64,000 nt of DNA from an uncultured Pelagibacteraceae bacterium. Its GTDB lineage: Bacteria; Pseudomonadota; Alphaproteobacteria; Pelagibacterales; Pelagibacteraceae. Within the stretch, counting starts at the first letter, position 1. The number at the start of each line of letters is the position of its first letter. The stretch spans positions 1 through 64,000 of the forward strand of contig CACDDC010000003.1 in NCBI GenBank assembly GCA_902551455.1, read 5' to 3'. Positions 15,987 through 24,636 of this stretch are shown piece after piece. The notes beneath the pieces are model-generated. The model had not been told where the DNA came from. It did no database searches and was given only the letters and a program-made list of their open reading frames with translations. The position numbers and the translations under genes were made by a program.

Positions 15987-16832
15987 TTAGTTTATATTTT
16001 TAACTTTTGAATTTTGTTCTCCTAAATTATCAATTGACAATCTTAACGTATCTCCATTTTTTAAAAATACTTGAGGTTTTTTACCCATACCGACTCCAGG
16101 TGGGGTGCCTGTTGTAATTAAATCACCAGGTTGTAGTGACATATACTTACTCAAATAAGATACCAAGTAGTAAACATTAAACACCATTTTATTTGTGTTA
16201 CCTGTTTGCATTCTTTGTCCATTTACATCTAAGCTTAAATTTAAATTATTAATATCTTTTATCTCATCTGGAGTAACAATATATGGGCCAATTGGTCCAT
16301 ATGTGTCATGAGATTTTCCTTTTGTCCATTGACCTAATTTTTCAATTTGCCACTCTCTCTCACTCACATCGTTAACCAAACAATAGCCAAAAATATGATT
16401 TATTGAATCTTTTTCAGAAATATTCTTAGCTTCTTTTCCTATAACTATTCCTAACTCCACCTCCCAATCTAACTTTTTTGATCCAATGGCTAATTCAATA
16501 TTATCATTAGGTCCACAAACACAGTTTGTTGCTTTCATAAAAACAATTGGCTCTGTTGGAACTTTTAATCCAGTTTCTTCAGCATGATCTGAGTAGTTCA
16601 ATCCTATAGCAACAAATTTTCCAGGCTTATTAATGCAAGCACCTACTCTTTGTTTATTAGACAATTCAGGTAAACTGCTTAAATCTAAATTTTTTATTTT
16701 ATTAATTATTAAATTATTTAAATTCTCAGGAGTAAAATCATTTACCTCTGAACTCAGGTCCCTGATTTTTCCATCTTTATCTAAGATGGCCGGTTTTTCT
16801 TTTCCTTTATTTCCTATTCTTAATAATTTCAT
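15987..16832 (-). CDS. Fumarylacetoacetate hydrolase (FAH) family protein
   Basis: A 281-residue FAH-fold enzyme: an N-terminal cap (residues 1-70), then the catalytic domain with GLNYSDHAEETG, EPIVFMKATNC, the metal-binding LDWEVELGIVIG and the closing ITTGTPPGVGMGKKP. Members cleave C-C bonds of acylpyruvates, hydrolyse 2,4-diketo sugar acids, or act as ureidoglycolate lyase. In this operon, beside a ROK kinase, Gfo/Idh/MocA dehydrogenase and iolD, a role in breaking down a diketo acid derived from a sugar or cyclitol is plausible but unproven. Confidence 0.85.
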   Translation of the reverse strand: MKLLRIGNKGKEKPAILDKDGKIRDLSSEVNDFTPENLNNLIINKIKNLDLSSLPELSNKQRVGACINKPGKFVAIGLNYSDHAEETGLKVPTEPIVFMKATNCVCGPNDNIELAIGSKKLDWEVELGIVIGKEAKNISEKDSINHIFGYCLVNDVSEREWQIEKLGQWTKGKSHDTYGPIGPYIVTPDEIKDINNLNLSLDVNGQRMQTGNTNKMVFNVYYLVSYLSKYMSLQPGDLITTGTPPGVGMGKKPQVFLKNGDTLRLSIDNLGEQNSKVKNIN

Positions 16833-16845
16833 TTTATTTATATTA

Positions 16846-17745
16846 TCAATAATTAGCTGTTCTTCCTAGTCTTGCGGCACCTCTAACACCGCTGGCATCA
16901 CCAAATTTTGGTTTAAGAAATACTCCTTCATATTCGCCTCCAGCAACATATTTTTTAATTCTATTCTGCATTTCACCAAAAAAATCAATTTCATTAGATA
17001 AACCTCCGCCAAAAACAAACGCATCTGGGTCTAAAATATTTACTATTGAAGAAAGAGAAATTGCTAAATTTTCTTTATATATATCTATAATTTTTTCTGC
17101 TTCAATGTCGTGATTTCTATATAGACCAAAAATTTTTTCAGCTGTTAAATTTTTTTTAAATTTTTCTTTAAATATTCTAGATAAACTTAAGCCAGATAAA
17201 AAACTTTCTATCTCTCCATCTCTCAATTTTTTCTTATTTTTTAATTCATTAATATTTAATCTTGGTAATTGATTGTGTCCCCATTCTCCTGTTATACCAT
17301 TAGCTCCAGATACAATTTTTTTATCTATAACTAAACCTCCTCCAACACCTGAGCCTAAAATTATCCCAAAGACAATTTTGTAATGTTTTCCATTTCCATC
17401 TATAGACTCTGAAAGAGTAAAACAATTTGCATCGTTTTCACAAAATATTTCTCTACCTATTGCATTTCTTAAATCTTTTTGGAAAGGTTTGTTGTTTATC
17501 CAATCACAATTTGGTGAATTTTTAATCAATCCAGTTTCTATAGAATGAATTCCAGGATGGCAAACTCCAACTGGTACCTTTTTCTTTAAATCTCTCTCTA
17601 TTTTAGTAACAATTTCTTTAATATTTTTAATTACTGAAGAATAATCTGTTGGACAATTTATTCTTGATCTATTTGTTTCTTCACCATTATCATGTAGAAG
17701 AATATATTCAATTTTTGTTGCACCAACATCTATTCCTATTTGCAT
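16846..17745 (-). CDS. ROK-family sugar kinase lacking the zinc motif
   Basis: A 299-residue ROK protein. The ATP-binding DVGATKIEYILL opening, catalytic ENDANCF and GTGVGGG-like GSGVGGGLVID are present, so kinase activity is likely. The usual CxCGxxGCxE zinc cluster that follows GEWGH is replaced by a Lys-rich stretch (NELKNKKKLRDGEIESFLSG) without cysteines; only the terminal E-FLSG is retained. It has no helix-turn-helix domain, so it is an enzyme rather than a ROK repressor. It lies three bases after the Gfo/Idh/MocA gene. Substrate unknown; glucose, fructose, N-acetyl-sugars or an inositol-derived keto sugar are candidates. Confidence 0.82.
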   Translation of the reverse strand: MQIGIDVGATKIEYILLHDNGEETNRSRINCPTDYSSVIKNIKEIVTKIERDLKKKVPVGVCHPGIHSIETGLIKNSPNCDWINNKPFQKDLRNAIGREIFCENDANCFTLSESIDGNGKHYKIVFGIILGSGVGGGLVIDKKIVSGANGITGEWGHNQLPRLNINELKNKKKLRDGEIESFLSGLSLSRIFKEKFKKNLTAEKIFGLYRNHDIEAEKIIDIYKENLAISLSSIVNILDPDAFVFGGGLSNEIDFFGEMQNRIKKYVAGGEYEGVFLKPKFGDASGVRGAARLGRTANY

Positions 17746-17748
17746 AAG

Positions 17749-18906
17749 TTATTTTAATATTTTTTTAATTTCCTTTTGACTAAATCTTTTAGGTATTTTA
17801 CATGTTGTTTTTATTTTTTGTTTCTTGCCGCTAATTGATGCTTTCATTGTTGACTGTATAATATCTAACACGTGTAGTGACAGCTCTCCATTGCACCTGT
17901 GTAGTTTTCTATTTTCAATACAGTATGCCATCTCAGCTAGACCTGCACCTCTATAGTTTGCGTTTATAGGGGACTCATTTGCCCTTAAACTTTTAGATCT
18001 TATATTAATTTTTCCAAGATGCATTTTTCCAGTTTTATACTCTTTCCATGTTTGTCCTAATTTTTTACATAAATAAACTGATCCTCCAAACATATTTGGA
18101 TCTGGAACTATCATTGATCCTTTATTCCCATAAAATTCTATATGATTTCTTTGATGAGCAATTACATCAAAAGATAAAGTGAATCGTATTATAGTATTAT
18201 TTTCAAAAACTATTGTTGAAAGATATGTGGTAGCACATTTTACTTTAAACTTTCTCCCTTTTTTGGGACCTATTCCTATAGTTCTTTTTTTTACTCCTTT
18301 CATAATACTTCCGCTAACTTCTTTTGCAGGTCCTAACAAATTTACTAATGCGGTTATATAATAAGGACCCATATCAATAACTGGACCACCTTCTTTTTTT
18401 GCAAACCATGGTTCTGGATTTGGATGATAGGATTGGACTCCTGGAAATGCAAAAATCGCATTACCTAAATTAATTTTACCAATTGAATTATTTTCTAGAA
18501 GTTCTTTTGATTTTTGGTTTCCACCACCTAAAAATGTATCTGGTGCGTTACCAATATAAAGTTTATTTTTTTTTGCTATTTTTAATAATTCTTTACCGTG
18601 ATTTAAATTGATTGCCATTGGTTTTTCTGAGTAAACATGTTTGTTATGTAATAAAGCTTTTTTGGCTACTTCGTAGTGAGCTTTTGGTATTGTAAGATTT
18701 AAAATGATTTCAATTTCTCTATCGTTTAACAATTCTTTTACACTTAATGCTTCTATTCCGTATGTAGAAGCACATTTTTTTGCTGCATCATGTCTAATAT
18801 CAGCACATTTAATTATTTTAAAATTGTTAAAATATTTGTGTGCTCTAAAATAAGTTTCGGCTATATGACCACAACCTATCAAACCAACTTTAAATATTTT
18901 GTTCAT
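17749..18906 (-). CDS. Gfo/Idh/MocA-family oxidoreductase
   Basis: A 385-residue NAD(P)-dependent dehydrogenase. The Rossmann motif is VGLIGCGHIAETYF, the family EKP motif is SEKPMAINL, and GGPVIDMGPYYI lies in the active-site region where a Lys and Asp/His act on a sugar or cyclitol. It differs clearly from the shorter IolG-like protein at 25592. Position directly after iolD suggests a second inositol-isomer or sugar dehydrogenase (for example scyllo-inositol). The exact substrate cannot be read from sequence. Confidence 0.82.
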   Translation of the reverse strand: MNKIFKVGLIGCGHIAETYFRAHKYFNNFKIIKCADIRHDAAKKCASTYGIEALSVKELLNDREIEIILNLTIPKAHYEVAKKALLHNKHVYSEKPMAINLNHGKELLKIAKKNKLYIGNAPDTFLGGGNQKSKELLENNSIGKINLGNAIFAFPGVQSYHPNPEPWFAKKEGGPVIDMGPYYITALVNLLGPAKEVSGSIMKGVKKRTIGIGPKKGRKFKVKCATTYLSTIVFENNTIIRFTLSFDVIAHQRNHIEFYGNKGSMIVPDPNMFGGSVYLCKKLGQTWKEYKTGKMHLGKINIRSKSLRANESPINANYRGAGLAEMAYCIENRKLHRCNGELSLHVLDIIQSTMKASISGKKQKIKTTCKIPKRFSQKEIKKILK

Positions 18907-18914
18907 GAAAAGGG

Positions 18915-20759
18915 TTAAACACCTTGTCTTTGTTTAGCTTTTCCTTCTTTATGAAGTTTTAATGCTTCTTCGTTTTCTTTTGTTTTTGGAATTTCTAAAG
19001 TGGGACTTTCCCAGTAAGCAGATCCATCTAACCATTGATATGAGTGTGTTTTTATTGAGATAACGTAAGTTATTTCAGATTTTTTAGCTCTTTTAAAAGC
19101 CTCCTCTAATTCACTAATTGAAGAAACTTCTTCTGATTTAGCTCCCATACTTGAAGCATGTTGAGCAAAATTTATTCCAACTAAATTAGAATTTTTAGAG
19201 CTTTCAAACAAACAATTAAATTCTTTTCCTCCTTTAAAAAGTTGCAGCCTATTAATTACTGCGTGCCCACCATTATCACAAACCACAATAATTAATTTAT
19301 TATTTGTAATTACTGAAGAATAAATATCTGAATTGTTTAATAGATAAGATCCATCACCTACAAAAACTATTACATCTTTTTTAGGATTGGCCATTTTTAT
19401 TCCAAGTGCTCCAGATATCTCATATCCCATACAACTAAAACCCCACTCTGTTTCATGAGTATTTAATTCTCTAGGTCTCCATACTTGAACTACTTCTCCA
19501 ACTAATCCACCAGCAGCTGTCACAGCAATATCTGTTGCTTCTGAGTTTCTATAAATAGCTCCGACAGCATGTGCGTAGCTCGGGAGCTTTTGATTTGTTG
19601 GTCCACTTTCTTTATCAACATATTCATTCCATGATTTTAGTTCTTTTCTTGATTTTTTATGCCAGTCATCTGGTGCTTTCCAATTTCCTAAAGCTTGTGA
19701 AAGCTCAATTAAAGAAACTTTTGCATCTCCAATTACAGATTGTGCCATATGTTTATTTGCATCAAATCTAGTAACATTAATAGAGACTAATCCAAAATTT
19801 GGATTTTCAAAGTTTGACCAAGACCCAGTTGTAAAATCTCCCAATTTTGTACCTATCGCAATAGCTAAATCAGTTTGTTTAGCAAAATTATTTGCTGCTT
19901 TTCCTCCTAGTCCACCTATAGGTCCAAGAAAATGAGAATGATCTCTTTTCATAGTTGAATATCCCATTACAGTTTGGGTAACTGGTATATTGTGTTTAAT
20001 CGAAAACGAAGAAAGCTCTTCCATTGCATCCGAATAAAAAACTCCACCACCAGAAATAATAATTGGGTTTTTAGATTTTTTAATTTTTTCTACAGCCTCT
20101 TTTATTTGATAATCATCTGGTTTTGGTCTTCTGATATTATGTACTCTTTCTTTAAAAAACTCCTCAGGATATTCAAATACCTCTCCTTGAACATCTTGGG
20201 ACATTGATATACATGCTGGTCCACAATCTGCGGGATCTAACATGGTTTGAATTGCTTGAGGTAATGATTGTAAAATTTGTTCTGGTCTTGAAATTCTATC
20301 AAAATATTTTGTTACTGGTTTAAAAGCATCATTTGCAGTTATTCCAGGATTATTAAAATGTTCTACTTGTTGAAGCACAGGATCTGGAATCCTATTTGCA
20401 TAAGTATCTCCAGGTAAAAATAAAATAGGCAGTCTATTACTCATTGCAACTGCTGCAGAGGTAATCATGTTTGTAGATCCTGGCCCTACTGAGCTTGTTG
20501 CTACAAAAATTTGTTTTCTTCTTTTAGCTCTAGCATATGCTATTCCTGTTAAAGCCATATTTTGTTCATGATGACCTCTCCAAGTAGGAAGTTTATCTTT
20601 ATTTTCCTCTAAAGCTTGTCCTAAACATGCAACATTTCCATGGCCAAATATTCCAAAAGCACCAGCAAATAATGGTTCTTTTTTACCATCAATTAAAATT
20701 TTTTGAGCAATTAAGTGTTTTACAATTGCATAAGCACATGTAAGCTTTATTTTTTTCAT
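18915..20759 (-). CDS. iolD: TPP-dependent trihydroxycyclohexanedione hydrolase IolD
   Basis: A 614-residue thiamine-diphosphate enzyme with the acetolactate-synthase architecture: the N-terminal domain holds the TPP-activating Glu in HHEQNMALTGIAYARA, the middle domain starts near KKSKNPIIISGGG, and the C-terminal TPP site is GDGSYLLNNSDI. The inserted early segment EPLFAGAFGIFGHGNV is typical of IolD, which hydrolyses the ring of 3D-trihydroxycyclohexane-1,2-dione to 5-deoxyglucuronate. Usual IolD length is about 610-640. iolE and iolG are nearby. It heads a five-gene minus operon, divergent from the aldehyde dehydrogenase gene. Confidence 0.9.
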   Translation of the reverse strand: MKKIKLTCAYAIVKHLIAQKILIDGKKEPLFAGAFGIFGHGNVACLGQALEENKDKLPTWRGHHEQNMALTGIAYARAKRRKQIFVATSSVGPGSTNMITSAAVAMSNRLPILFLPGDTYANRIPDPVLQQVEHFNNPGITANDAFKPVTKYFDRISRPEQILQSLPQAIQTMLDPADCGPACISMSQDVQGEVFEYPEEFFKERVHNIRRPKPDDYQIKEAVEKIKKSKNPIIISGGGVFYSDAMEELSSFSIKHNIPVTQTVMGYSTMKRDHSHFLGPIGGLGGKAANNFAKQTDLAIAIGTKLGDFTTGSWSNFENPNFGLVSINVTRFDANKHMAQSVIGDAKVSLIELSQALGNWKAPDDWHKKSRKELKSWNEYVDKESGPTNQKLPSYAHAVGAIYRNSEATDIAVTAAGGLVGEVVQVWRPRELNTHETEWGFSCMGYEISGALGIKMANPKKDVIVFVGDGSYLLNNSDIYSSVITNNKLIIVVCDNGGHAVINRLQLFKGGKEFNCLFESSKNSNLVGINFAQHASSMGAKSEEVSSISELEEAFKRAKKSEITYVISIKTHSYQWLDGSAYWESPTLEIPKTKENEEALKLHKEGKAKQRQGV

Positions 20760-20816
20760 AATTAAAGTTATATTTTAAATAAATATATCTCAACTAGTAA
20801 ACCATAAAATTGTATT

Positions 20817-22259
20817 ATGTATAGTAAATTTGGACAGTTCATAGATGGAAAATGGCAACAAGCTGAAAAAAAAGAAACCTATGATGTTATTAATCCTGCA
20901 ACTGAAGAAGTTATAGGCAAGGCCTCGAAAGCAACATCTGTTGATGTAGATAAAGCCTTAAAATCTGCAGAAAAAGGTTTGAAGGTTTGGCGTTCAACTC
21001 CCCCATGGCAACGGGCATATATTATTCGAAAAATTGCAGATTTAATGAGAGAAAAAAAAGATGTTCTCGCTAAATGGTTAACGTTAGAAGTTGGAAAACC
21101 TTTGGCAGAAGGTGTTGGTGAAGTTGGGGGGGCAGCAGATATTTTTGAATGGAATGCAGAAGAAACAAAAAGAATATATGGACAAACAGTTGAAAGTAGA
21201 TTTCCTGATACAAGGGTACATGTATATTATCAGCCTGTAGGAGTTGTGGCTGCATTAGTTCCATGGAATTTTCCAATAGTATTAGCATCAAGAAAAATTT
21301 CTACTGCATTAGCAGCAGGATGCTCTGTAATCTGTAAACCTGATGTTATTACCCCCGGAGCTGTTATGGAACTAGTAGACATATGCAAAGAAGCAGGAGT
21401 TCCTCCAGGAGTAGTAAACCTTTTATCTGGTGATCCAGCATCAATATCTGAACAACTTATTAATTCAGATATAATAAAAAAAGTTTCAATTACAGGATCA
21501 ACAAGAGTTGGGAAATTAATTTTAAAACAAGCTGCGAATAAAGTTCAAAGAGTAACAATGGAGTTAAGTGGTCACTCACCTTTTATAGTTTTTGATGATG
21601 CAGATATTAATAAAGCAACCGACATAGCAATTACATCTAAATTTAGAAATAATGGACAAGTATGCATTTCACCTAATAGATTTTATATCCAAGAAAAGAA
21701 AAAAGAAGAATTTATTAATTCTTTTATAGGTAAAGCCAAAAAACTGAAAATTGGAAATGGAATGGATAAAGATGTTCAACTAGGTCCTTTAACAACAGAA
21801 AAAAGACTTAATGAAGTTGAGCAACTTGTTGAAACAACAAAAAAAGAAGGCGCAAAAGTTTTAATGGGAGGAAAAAGACCAGCAGGATTTAACAAAGGGT
21901 ATTTTTATGAACCAACAGTTTTTGATAATGTTAAAGATAATTTTACAATTATGAAAGAAGAACCTTTTGGTCCTCTAGTTCCAATTCTTTCATTTAAAGA
22001 TTTTGATGAAATCATTGAAAGATCAAATAAAAATGATTTGGGATTATGTAGTTATATTTGTACAAATTCCATGGATCAAGCTCATAGAGCATCTGAGCTC
22101 ATGGAAACAGGGACGGTAGCAGTTAACACGCCAGTAGTAGCATTAGCTGAGGCACCATTTGGAGGAATTAAACAGACTGGATATGGACGTGAAGGTGGTT
22201 CAATGGCAATTAAAGATTATCTGAATATTAAATATACTCATTTAGGTATAAAAGGATAA
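20817..22259 (+). CDS. NAD(P)-dependent aldehyde dehydrogenase
   Basis: A 480-residue ALDH. Catalytic Cys is in NNGQVCISPNRF and the general-base Glu in VTMELSGHSP; the cofactor motif is ITGSTRVGK and the PWNFP signature is present. It is not the CoA-acylating MmsA/IolA type, whose active site and length (about 500) differ, but a succinate-semialdehyde/glycolaldehyde/lactaldehyde-type enzyme. The gene is divergent from iolD and its stop overlaps a 39-residue membrane protein as TAATG. In context it could oxidise a sugar-derived aldehyde acid. Confidence 0.85.
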   Translation: MYSKFGQFIDGKWQQAEKKETYDVINPATEEVIGKASKATSVDVDKALKSAEKGLKVWRSTPPWQRAYIIRKIADLMREKKDVLAKWLTLEVGKPLAEGVGEVGGAADIFEWNAEETKRIYGQTVESRFPDTRVHVYYQPVGVVAALVPWNFPIVLASRKISTALAAGCSVICKPDVITPGAVMELVDICKEAGVPPGVVNLLSGDPASISEQLINSDIIKKVSITGSTRVGKLILKQAANKVQRVTMELSGHSPFIVFDDADINKATDIAITSKFRNNGQVCISPNRFYIQEKKKEEFINSFIGKAKKLKIGNGMDKDVQLGPLTTEKRLNEVEQLVETTKKEGAKVLMGGKRPAGFNKGYFYEPTVFDNVKDNFTIMKEEPFGPLVPILSFKDFDEIIERSNKNDLGLCSYICTNSMDQAHRASELMETGTVAVNTPVVALAEAPFGGIKQTGYGREGGSMAIKDYLNIKYTHLGIKG

Positions 22260-22378
22260 TGTCAAAAAGAAAGAAATCGAATACCGAATCCATCCCAATG
22301 CTTTTCGCAAAAAAATATATACCTTATTACTATGCAGTGATTTGGATAATTTTACTGATATATCTATTTTCAAAATGA
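22259..22378 (+). CDS. Unrecognised 39-residue single-helix membrane protein
   Basis: An ORF too short for the track: ATG at 22259 overlaps the ALDH stop (TAATG) and its TGA at 22376-22378 overlaps the ATG of the aldolase gene (ATGA). The protein begins MSKRKKSNTESIPMLFAKK, a basic cytosolic tail, and ends with one membrane helix, YYAVIWIILLIYLFSK. Such seamless coupling on both sides is strong evidence that it is translated. I do not recognise a family. It may be a small membrane accessory of the operon, or a coupling ORF. Confidence 0.65.
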   Translation: MSKRKKSNTESIPMLFAKKYIPYYYAVIWIILLIYLFSK

Positions 22379-23166
22379 AAAAAAATCCTTTAAAAAAAAT
22401 AATCAAAGATGGTAAGGCCATAATTAATGGTTGGCTTCAAATACCAAATTCTTTTTCAGCAGAAGTAATGGCAAAACAGGGATGGGACTCTCTAACTATA
22501 GACATGCAGCATGGTGTGATTGATTACCCTAATTCTCTACAAATGTTACAAGCAATATCTACTACAGAAACTACTCCAATGGCCAGAGTTAATTGGAATG
22601 AACCTGGTCAAATAATGAAAATATTAGATGCAGGCTCCTATGGGGTTATTTGCCCAATGGTAAGTAATAAAGAACAAGCAGAAAAATTTGTACAAGCTTG
22701 CATGTATCCTCCTAAAGGATACAGAAGTTTTGGACCCATAAGAGGACTTTTATATGGTGGGGCAGATTATGGCGATCATGCAAATGAAGAAATATTAAAA
22801 ATTGCAATGATAGAAACCAAGGAAGCTCTAGAAAAACTAGATGAAATAATGAAAACACCTGGTGTTGATGGAATTTATATAGGACCAGCAGATTTAAGTT
22901 TAGCTTTGGGAAAAAAACCAAGTTTCGATAAACCAGACTCTGACCCAGTTTTTCCAACAATCATGAAAATATTAGAACATGCAAAAAAAAATAATATATT
23001 TGCTGGAATTCATAATATGACACCAGAATATGCACAAAAAATGATAGAAAAAGGTTTTCAATTAGTTACTGTTGGATCTGAACAGAGATTTATGACAGCA
23101 GGAGCAAAAAATGCAATTGAAAAACTTAAAGGTAAATCAAAAGGTGTTGAGTCTAAAACCTATTAA
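22375..23166 (+). CDS. HpcH/HpaI-family class II aldolase
   Basis: 263 residues from ATG at 22375 (MKKNPLKKI); the track start at 22342 adds residues that belong to the overlapping 39-codon ORF. Family landmarks are the catalytic His in IDMQHGVIDY, RVNWNEPGQIMKILDAG, PKGYRSFGP with its Arg, and GPADLSLALG. Enzymes of this group (HpaI, GarL, RhmA) cleave 2-keto-3-deoxy acids to pyruvate plus an aldehyde with a divalent metal. Beside an ALDH, hydroxyacid dehydrogenase and iol genes, it may cut a keto-deoxy acid made from a cyclitol or uronate. Confidence 0.85.
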   Translation: MKKNPLKKIIKDGKAIINGWLQIPNSFSAEVMAKQGWDSLTIDMQHGVIDYPNSLQMLQAISTTETTPMARVNWNEPGQIMKILDAGSYGVICPMVSNKEQAEKFVQACMYPPKGYRSFGPIRGLLYGGADYGDHANEEILKIAMIETKEALEKLDEIMKTPGVDGIYIGPADLSLALGKKPSFDKPDSDPVFPTIMKILEHAKKNNIFAGIHNMTPEYAQKMIEKGFQLVTVGSEQRFMTAGAKNAIEKLKGKSKGVESKTY

Positions 23167-23170
23167 TTAA

Positions 23171-24136
23171 GTGCCAAATAAAAAAAAAATTTTAATTATA
23201 GAGTCAATTCATAAGTCAGGTATTGATTTATTAGAAAATGATTCAAATTTTGATTTTGAAATTGTAGATGATTTGTCAAAAGAAAATTTAAAAAATAAAA
23301 TAAAAGATTGCGATGGAGTTTCATTAAGAACTGCAAAATTAAACGATGAAATAATTAGTGCAGGTAAAAAGCTTAAAATTATTTCTAGACATGGAGTTGG
23401 GTACGATAATATTGATCTAAACAGTGCAAAAACAAATAATATAACTATTGCTATTACAGCTACAGCAAATGCCATTGCTGTATCTGAACACGTAATGTTT
23501 ATGCTTTTAAATATAGCTAAGAGAAAAAGCATGTATGACGAAAGTGTAAAATCAGGAAATTTCATAAATAGAAATAAACTTCCTAAAACTATGGAGATCT
23601 GGAAAAAAAATATTTTAATAGCAGGATTTGGCAGAATTGGCCAAAATTTAATTAAAAGATGCCTTGGTTTTGAAATGAATGTTTTTGTTTTTGATCCATT
23701 TGTTTCGAAAGAAAAAGTAGAGTTGCTTGGAGGAAAAAAAGCAGATGATTTAGTTGAAATTGTTAAGTCTATGGACGTTATATCTCTTCATATGCCTTTA
23801 AATAATAAAACAAAAAATATTATAAATTATGACTTATTAAAAACTATGAAAAAAAATTGTATTATAATCAACGCTGCACGAGGTGGAATTATTAATGAGA
23901 ATGACTTAAACAAAGCTTTAAATGAAAATTTAATCTATGGAGCTGGCTTGGATGTTTTTGAAGTTGAACCTCCTAGTATAGATAATCCATTATTAAAAAA
24001 TGATAAAGTATTTTTAAGTCCTCATACTGCGGCATTTACTGAAGAATGTCTTAGAAGAATGGCAAAAGAGACAGTACAAAATATCATTGATTTTTTTGAT
24101 AAAAAGTTAGAAAACTCTAAAATTATAAAATTATAA
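23171..24136 (+). CDS. D-2-hydroxyacid dehydrogenase (SerA-like)
   Basis: A 321-residue NAD-dependent enzyme, GTG start at 23171, five bases after the aldolase gene. Motifs: SRHGVGYDNIDL, the dinucleotide fold AGFGRIGQNL, HMPLNNKTKN, NAARGGIINE with the catalytic Arg nearby, EVEPPSIDNPL, and SPHTAAFTEE with the catalytic His. It lacks the C-terminal ACT regulatory domain of long 3-phosphoglycerate dehydrogenases. Likely reactions are reduction of glyoxylate, hydroxypyruvate or a related 2-keto acid, possibly the aldehyde/keto products of the aldolase step. Confidence 0.85.
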   Translation: MPNKKKILIIESIHKSGIDLLENDSNFDFEIVDDLSKENLKNKIKDCDGVSLRTAKLNDEIISAGKKLKIISRHGVGYDNIDLNSAKTNNITIAITATANAIAVSEHVMFMLLNIAKRKSMYDESVKSGNFINRNKLPKTMEIWKKNILIAGFGRIGQNLIKRCLGFEMNVFVFDPFVSKEKVELLGGKKADDLVEIVKSMDVISLHMPLNNKTKNIINYDLLKTMKKNCIIINAARGGIINENDLNKALNENLIYGAGLDVFEVEPPSIDNPLLKNDKVFLSPHTAAFTEECLRRMAKETVQNIIDFFDKKLENSKIIKL

Positions 24137-24138
24137 TC

Positions 24139-24636
24139 ATGAGACTAAATATTAAAAATTTTGGATTATTAGAAACAATTGTAATTTTATCATTAGTCTA
24201 TGTTATAGCAATGCTGTTATGGACAGTTAGCACAAGACCAGCAGTGGAAGCAAAAGCAAATCAAGTTAAAGAAAACCATAAAAAAGTTGTGGATTTTATT
24301 AATAACGAAGTTAATCAATGCGGTAATTCTGAAAATAAAAATACTGTTTGGGGTGATCCTTGTAATTCTGAATGGATTGCTGACAAAGTAGTAAAATATA
24401 TTAATAATAATTTAGAAATTGAAAATCCATTCTCAGATGATGCAAAAGTTAAAACAGATCCTGACCCAAGAATCAAAGCTGAGGGTAAAGCAGGTCAATC
24501 AACAGAAATGGGGGTTATATTTCTAATGTCATCAAATTTCCAACCAGAACCTGGATCTGAGTGGATAGTTGGAACTTGTTTTAAGTCACCTTGTGTTGCT
24601 GCTGGAAATAACGAACTTACTTCAATTTATAGATAA
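24139..24636 (+). CDS. Type IV pilin-like secreted protein
   Basis: A 165-residue protein with a short basic leader then a hydrophobic helix, KNFGLLETIVILSLVYVIAMLLW. FGLLE matches the F-x-x-x-E start of mature type IV pilins/pseudopilins (Glu at +5), although the residue before the cleavage point is Asn, not the usual Gly. The rest is soluble with four Cys (QCGNS, DPCNS, GTCFKSPC), compatible with disulfides after export. It follows the dehydrogenase gene by two bases and ends one base before convergent iolE. The pilin call is from pattern; an ordinary anchored periplasmic protein is the alternative. Confidence 0.5.
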   Translation: MRLNIKNFGLLETIVILSLVYVIAMLLWTVSTRPAVEAKANQVKENHKKVVDFINNEVNQCGNSENKNTVWGDPCNSEWIADKVVKYINNNLEIENPFSDDAKVKTDPDPRIKAEGKAGQSTEMGVIFLMSSNFQPEPGSEWIVGTCFKSPCVAAGNNELTSIYR

